A DNA stretch of 6,732 nt, taken from NCBI GenBank assembly GCA_002373045.1, contig DFHU01000017.1, forward strand, positions 24,810-31,541, written 5' to 3'. A program made the translations under genes and the position numbers. This document shows, piece by piece, positions 5,184 to 6,732 of this stretch (the first letter of the stretch is position 1; each line of letters opens with the position of its first letter). The notes under the pieces are model-generated. The model ran no database searches. It saw only the letters and a program-made list of their open reading frames with translations, and was not told the origin of the DNA. Origin of the DNA: Pseudoselenomonas ruminantium (GTDB lineage: Bacteria; Bacillota; Negativicutes; Selenomonadales; Selenomonadaceae).

Positions 5184-5707
5184 TGGAAAGAAAACGTATT
5201 TTTCTGGCGTGCTTTGTGGGAATGCTCATATTCTTATTGGTTACAGAACCTGCCTTGGCAGCCGATGAGGCTGCCAAGGGGGGGTATCTGGCCGGTTATG
5301 AAAATACTGACCCACGGCCTGCGCCGATTTCCTGGTGGTCAACAATTGCTTATTTGGTCAGCCTCTTTGCTATTTTTGTCTTTGTAGTAGGGCTGGCTTA
5401 TTTTGCTGCCCGGTTTATTGGCGGCAAGTTTGCTCAGCAAAAGCTGGGCTATGGCGGCAGGATTCTGTCTCACTTGCCTTTGGGCCCTAACCGTTCTGTA
5501 TGTGTGATTGAAATGAGTGGCCGGGTCTTTATGTTAGGGGTTACGGAGCATTCCATAACACTGCTGACGGAAATTACCGATGCAGATGAGATAGACCGGC
5601 TGCACCGTGAGGATTTGGCCTTTGGCAAGATGCCGGATATGTTCTCGCAGCAGTTTGGCACACTAGCCGGGTTGGTACAGAAAGTTCCGCCATTATTTCG
5701 TAAGTAA
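5183..5707 (+). CDS. fliO: Flagellar biosynthetic protein FliO (FliZ of Bacillus)
   Basis: FliO is a membrane protein that helps assemble and stabilise the FliP ring of the export gate. The 174-residue product starts with a likely cleavable signal peptide: MERKR, a hydrophobic stretch (6-20) and a possible cleavage after PALA (23-26). After a short extracytoplasmic segment comes one membrane helix (about 52-78), then a cytoplasmic FliO domain with the pattern KFAQQKLGYGGRILSHLPLGPNRSVCVIEMSGRVFMLGVTEHSITLL split over residues 82-128. The C-terminus is probably cytoplasmic. Its ATG overlaps the cheY stop (TGATG) and has only a weak ribosome binding site (AGCAGTGGG region), so translation is probably coupled to cheY. 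An 11-bp perfect hairpin followed by seven G lies in codons 24-34. Sequence conservation in this family is low, so the call rests on topology, the LPLGPNRSVCVIE motif and position before fliP. Confidence 0.92.
   Translation: MERKRIFLACFVGMLIFLLVTEPALAADEAAKGGYLAGYENTDPRPAPISWWSTIAYLVSLFAIFVFVVGLAYFAARFIGGKFAQQKLGYGGRILSHLPLGPNRSVCVIEMSGRVFMLGVTEHSITLLTEITDADEIDRLHREDLAFGKMPDMFSQQFGTLAGLVQKVPPLFRK
5253..5284 (+). repeat. Perfect 11-bp hairpin plus G7 run inside fliO
   Basis: CCTTGGCAGCC (5253-5263) is the exact reverse complement of GGCTGCCAAGG (5269-5279), with the 5-base loop GATGA. The G run 5278-5284 (seven G) overlaps the right arm. The structure encodes the signal-peptide cleavage region. 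No T-run follows, so it is not an intrinsic terminator. Confidence 0.7.
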
Positions 5708-5748
5708 TTGGCTGTCAGAATCGTTATTGAAAAAGGAGTTGTGGGCAG

Positions 5749-6507
5749 TTGAACCGCCGAAATGTCTTTTTTATGCTGGGAGGAATAGCTTTCCTGCTGG
5801 TTTTGGCACAGGACGCTGCTTTAGCTGCACCGCTTATCCCTTCGGTAAATGTTGATGTGGGTTCGTCGAACAAACCTCAGGATGTAGCGGTGACGCTGCA
5901 GGTGATGGCACTTTTGACCATCCTGTCGCTGGCACCGGGAATCCTGATTATGACCACATCATTTGTGCGTATTGTAGTGGTTATTGGTTTCCTGCGCAAT
6001 GCGCTGTCTACGCAGAATGTGCCGCCCAATCAGGTGGTTATCGCCTTGTCGCTGTTTTTGACCTTTTACATTATGTCTCCTTATTGGAGCCAGGCAAATG
6101 AAAATGGAATTCAGCCGTATATGGCGGGGCAGATAACTCAGGAAGAGGCGCTTAAGAATGTAGTGGAGCCTGTTCGCGAGTTTATGTTCAAGCAGACCCG
6201 TGAATCGGATTTAGCTTTGTTTGTGAATCTAGCGGATGATGAACGTCCGGAAACACAGGATGATGTATCTACGTTTACACTCATTCCTGCATTTGTTATT
6301 AGTGAGTTAAAGACAGCCTTTCAGATAGGCTTTATGATTTATGTGCCCTTTATCGTCATTGATATGATTGTGGCCAGTACCCTCATGTCCATGGGCATGA
6401 TGATGCTGCCGCCGGTAATGATTTCCCTGCCGTTTAAGATTTTGCTCTTTGTTATGGTGGATGGTTGGCACTTGCTGATTAAGTCGCTGATTGTCAGCTT
6501 TAAGTAG
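5749..6507 (+). CDS. fliP: Flagellar type III export gate protein FliP
   Basis: FliP forms the core (five copies with FliQ and FliR) of the export channel in the basal body membrane. The 252-residue product has an N-terminal signal peptide (NRRN, hydrophobic 6-20, likely cleavage after AALA at 23-26), as known for FliP. Membrane segments lie at about 47-82, 93-112, 185-212 and 215-246. The family signatures are FLRNALSTQNVPPNQV (81-96), PAFVISELKTAFQIGF (180-195) and the C-terminal LPPVMISLPFKILLFVMVDGW. The start is TTG 5749, with AAGGAG (5733-5738) 10 bases upstream. A later Met (residue 9) would remove the basic n-region of the signal peptide, so TTG is preferred. The TAG stop is followed at once by an in-frame TAA (6508-6510), a tandem stop. 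fliQ starts 36 bases later. Length is typical. Confidence 0.97.
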   Translation: MNRRNVFFMLGGIAFLLVLAQDAALAAPLIPSVNVDVGSSNKPQDVAVTLQVMALLTILSLAPGILIMTTSFVRIVVVIGFLRNALSTQNVPPNQVVIALSLFLTFYIMSPYWSQANENGIQPYMAGQITQEEALKNVVEPVREFMFKQTRESDLALFVNLADDERPETQDDVSTFTLIPAFVISELKTAFQIGFMIYVPFIVIDMIVASTLMSMGMMMLPPVMISLPFKILLFVMVDGWHLLIKSLIVSFK

Positions 6508-6543
6508 TAAGATAAAGGTGCGGGAAAAGAGGAGCGGGTGCGT

Positions 6544-6732
6544 ATGTCAGGTGATTTGGTTGTACAGCTGGGGCAGGAGGCGCTATTCATCGTCATGATT
6601 GTGGCAGCCCCGATGCTCGGCTTAGGTCTTATTGTTGGTTTGATGGTCAGTGTCTTTCAGGCAACGACATCCATTCAGGAGCAGACATTGGCATTTATTC
6701 CGAAGATTATTGCCGTCTTTGTGGCTATTTTG
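6544..6732 (+). CDS. fliQ: Flagellar export gate protein FliQ, N-terminal part (cut by window end)
   Basis: The frame is open from ATG 6544 to the last base, giving the first 63 residues of a protein whose family is usually close to 90. FliQ packs around the FliP/FliR core of the flagellar type III export gate. The visible part has the first membrane helix (about 14-37), the highly conserved loop VFQATTSIQEQTLAFIPK (about 37-54) and the beginning of the second helix. AGAGGAG (6528-6534) precedes the ATG by 9 bases; a GTG two codons earlier (6538) is in frame but too close to that site. It follows fliP as in nearly all flagellar clusters, and fliR would be expected next, beyond the window. Confidence 0.95.
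   Translation, partial: MSGDLVVQLGQEALFIVMIVAAPMLGLGLIVGLMVSVFQATTSIQEQTLAFIPKIIAVFVAIL

Noticed and set aside
5002..5268. An 88-codon open frame overlapping cheY and the start of fliO on the same strand
   Set aside because: It runs out of frame through the conserved receiver domain and has no recognisable domain or ribosome binding site; it is a shadow of cheY.

Overview
The window is a stretch of one flagellar gene cluster, entirely on the + strand. It runs from the 3' part of fliK through flgD, flbD (swrD), fliL, fliM, fliY, cheY, fliO (fliZ) and fliP into the start of fliQ. The order, the presence of flbD, a FliY-type switch protein with CheC-like phosphatase sites instead of a small FliN, strong AAGGAGG-like ribosome binding sites and frequent TTG/GTG starts all point to a Bacillota (Firmicutes) bacterium. 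The moderate base composition and signal-peptide-bearing FliO would fit a Negativicutes (Selenomonas-like) or clostridial relative, but that finer placement is an inference. No mobile element, CRISPR array, tRNA or rRNA is visible.

Layout. Positions 1-1473 encode hook-assembly factors: the hook-length ruler FliK (C-terminal part) and the hook-cap scaffold FlgD. A 187-base gap follows that holds two tandem hairpins ending in a T8 run, a good candidate intrinsic terminator. In the Bacillus subtilis fla/che operon flgE (hook protein) sits in this slot; here it is absent. Positions 1661-2434 hold flbD and fliL, separated by a sigma-A-like promoter flanked by a small palindrome. Positions 2471-4718 encode the C-ring switch proteins FliM and FliY, which overlap by 8 bases. 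After a 102-base gap with a second sigma-A-like promoter comes cheY, whose stop overlaps the fliO start. fliP and fliQ, export-gate genes, end the window, and fliQ is cut by the edge.

How they work together. FliK and FlgD build and measure the hook. FliL (and probably FlbD) supports stator function. FliM and FliY form the switch, both starting with the EID-LL CheY-P docking peptide. CheY-P is the signal, and FliY carries two complete phosphatase signatures to remove it. FliO, FliP and FliQ belong to the type III export apparatus that secretes the hook and filament parts.

The gene content is ordinary and I do not see a new biological system. The points worth a second look are regulatory: a 9-bp inverted repeat that would tie fliM translation to the end of fliL, an A8 slippery run in fliM where a -1 shift gives an immediate stop after the CheY-binding peptide, an 11-bp perfect hairpin followed by G7 in fliO, and two internal promoters.
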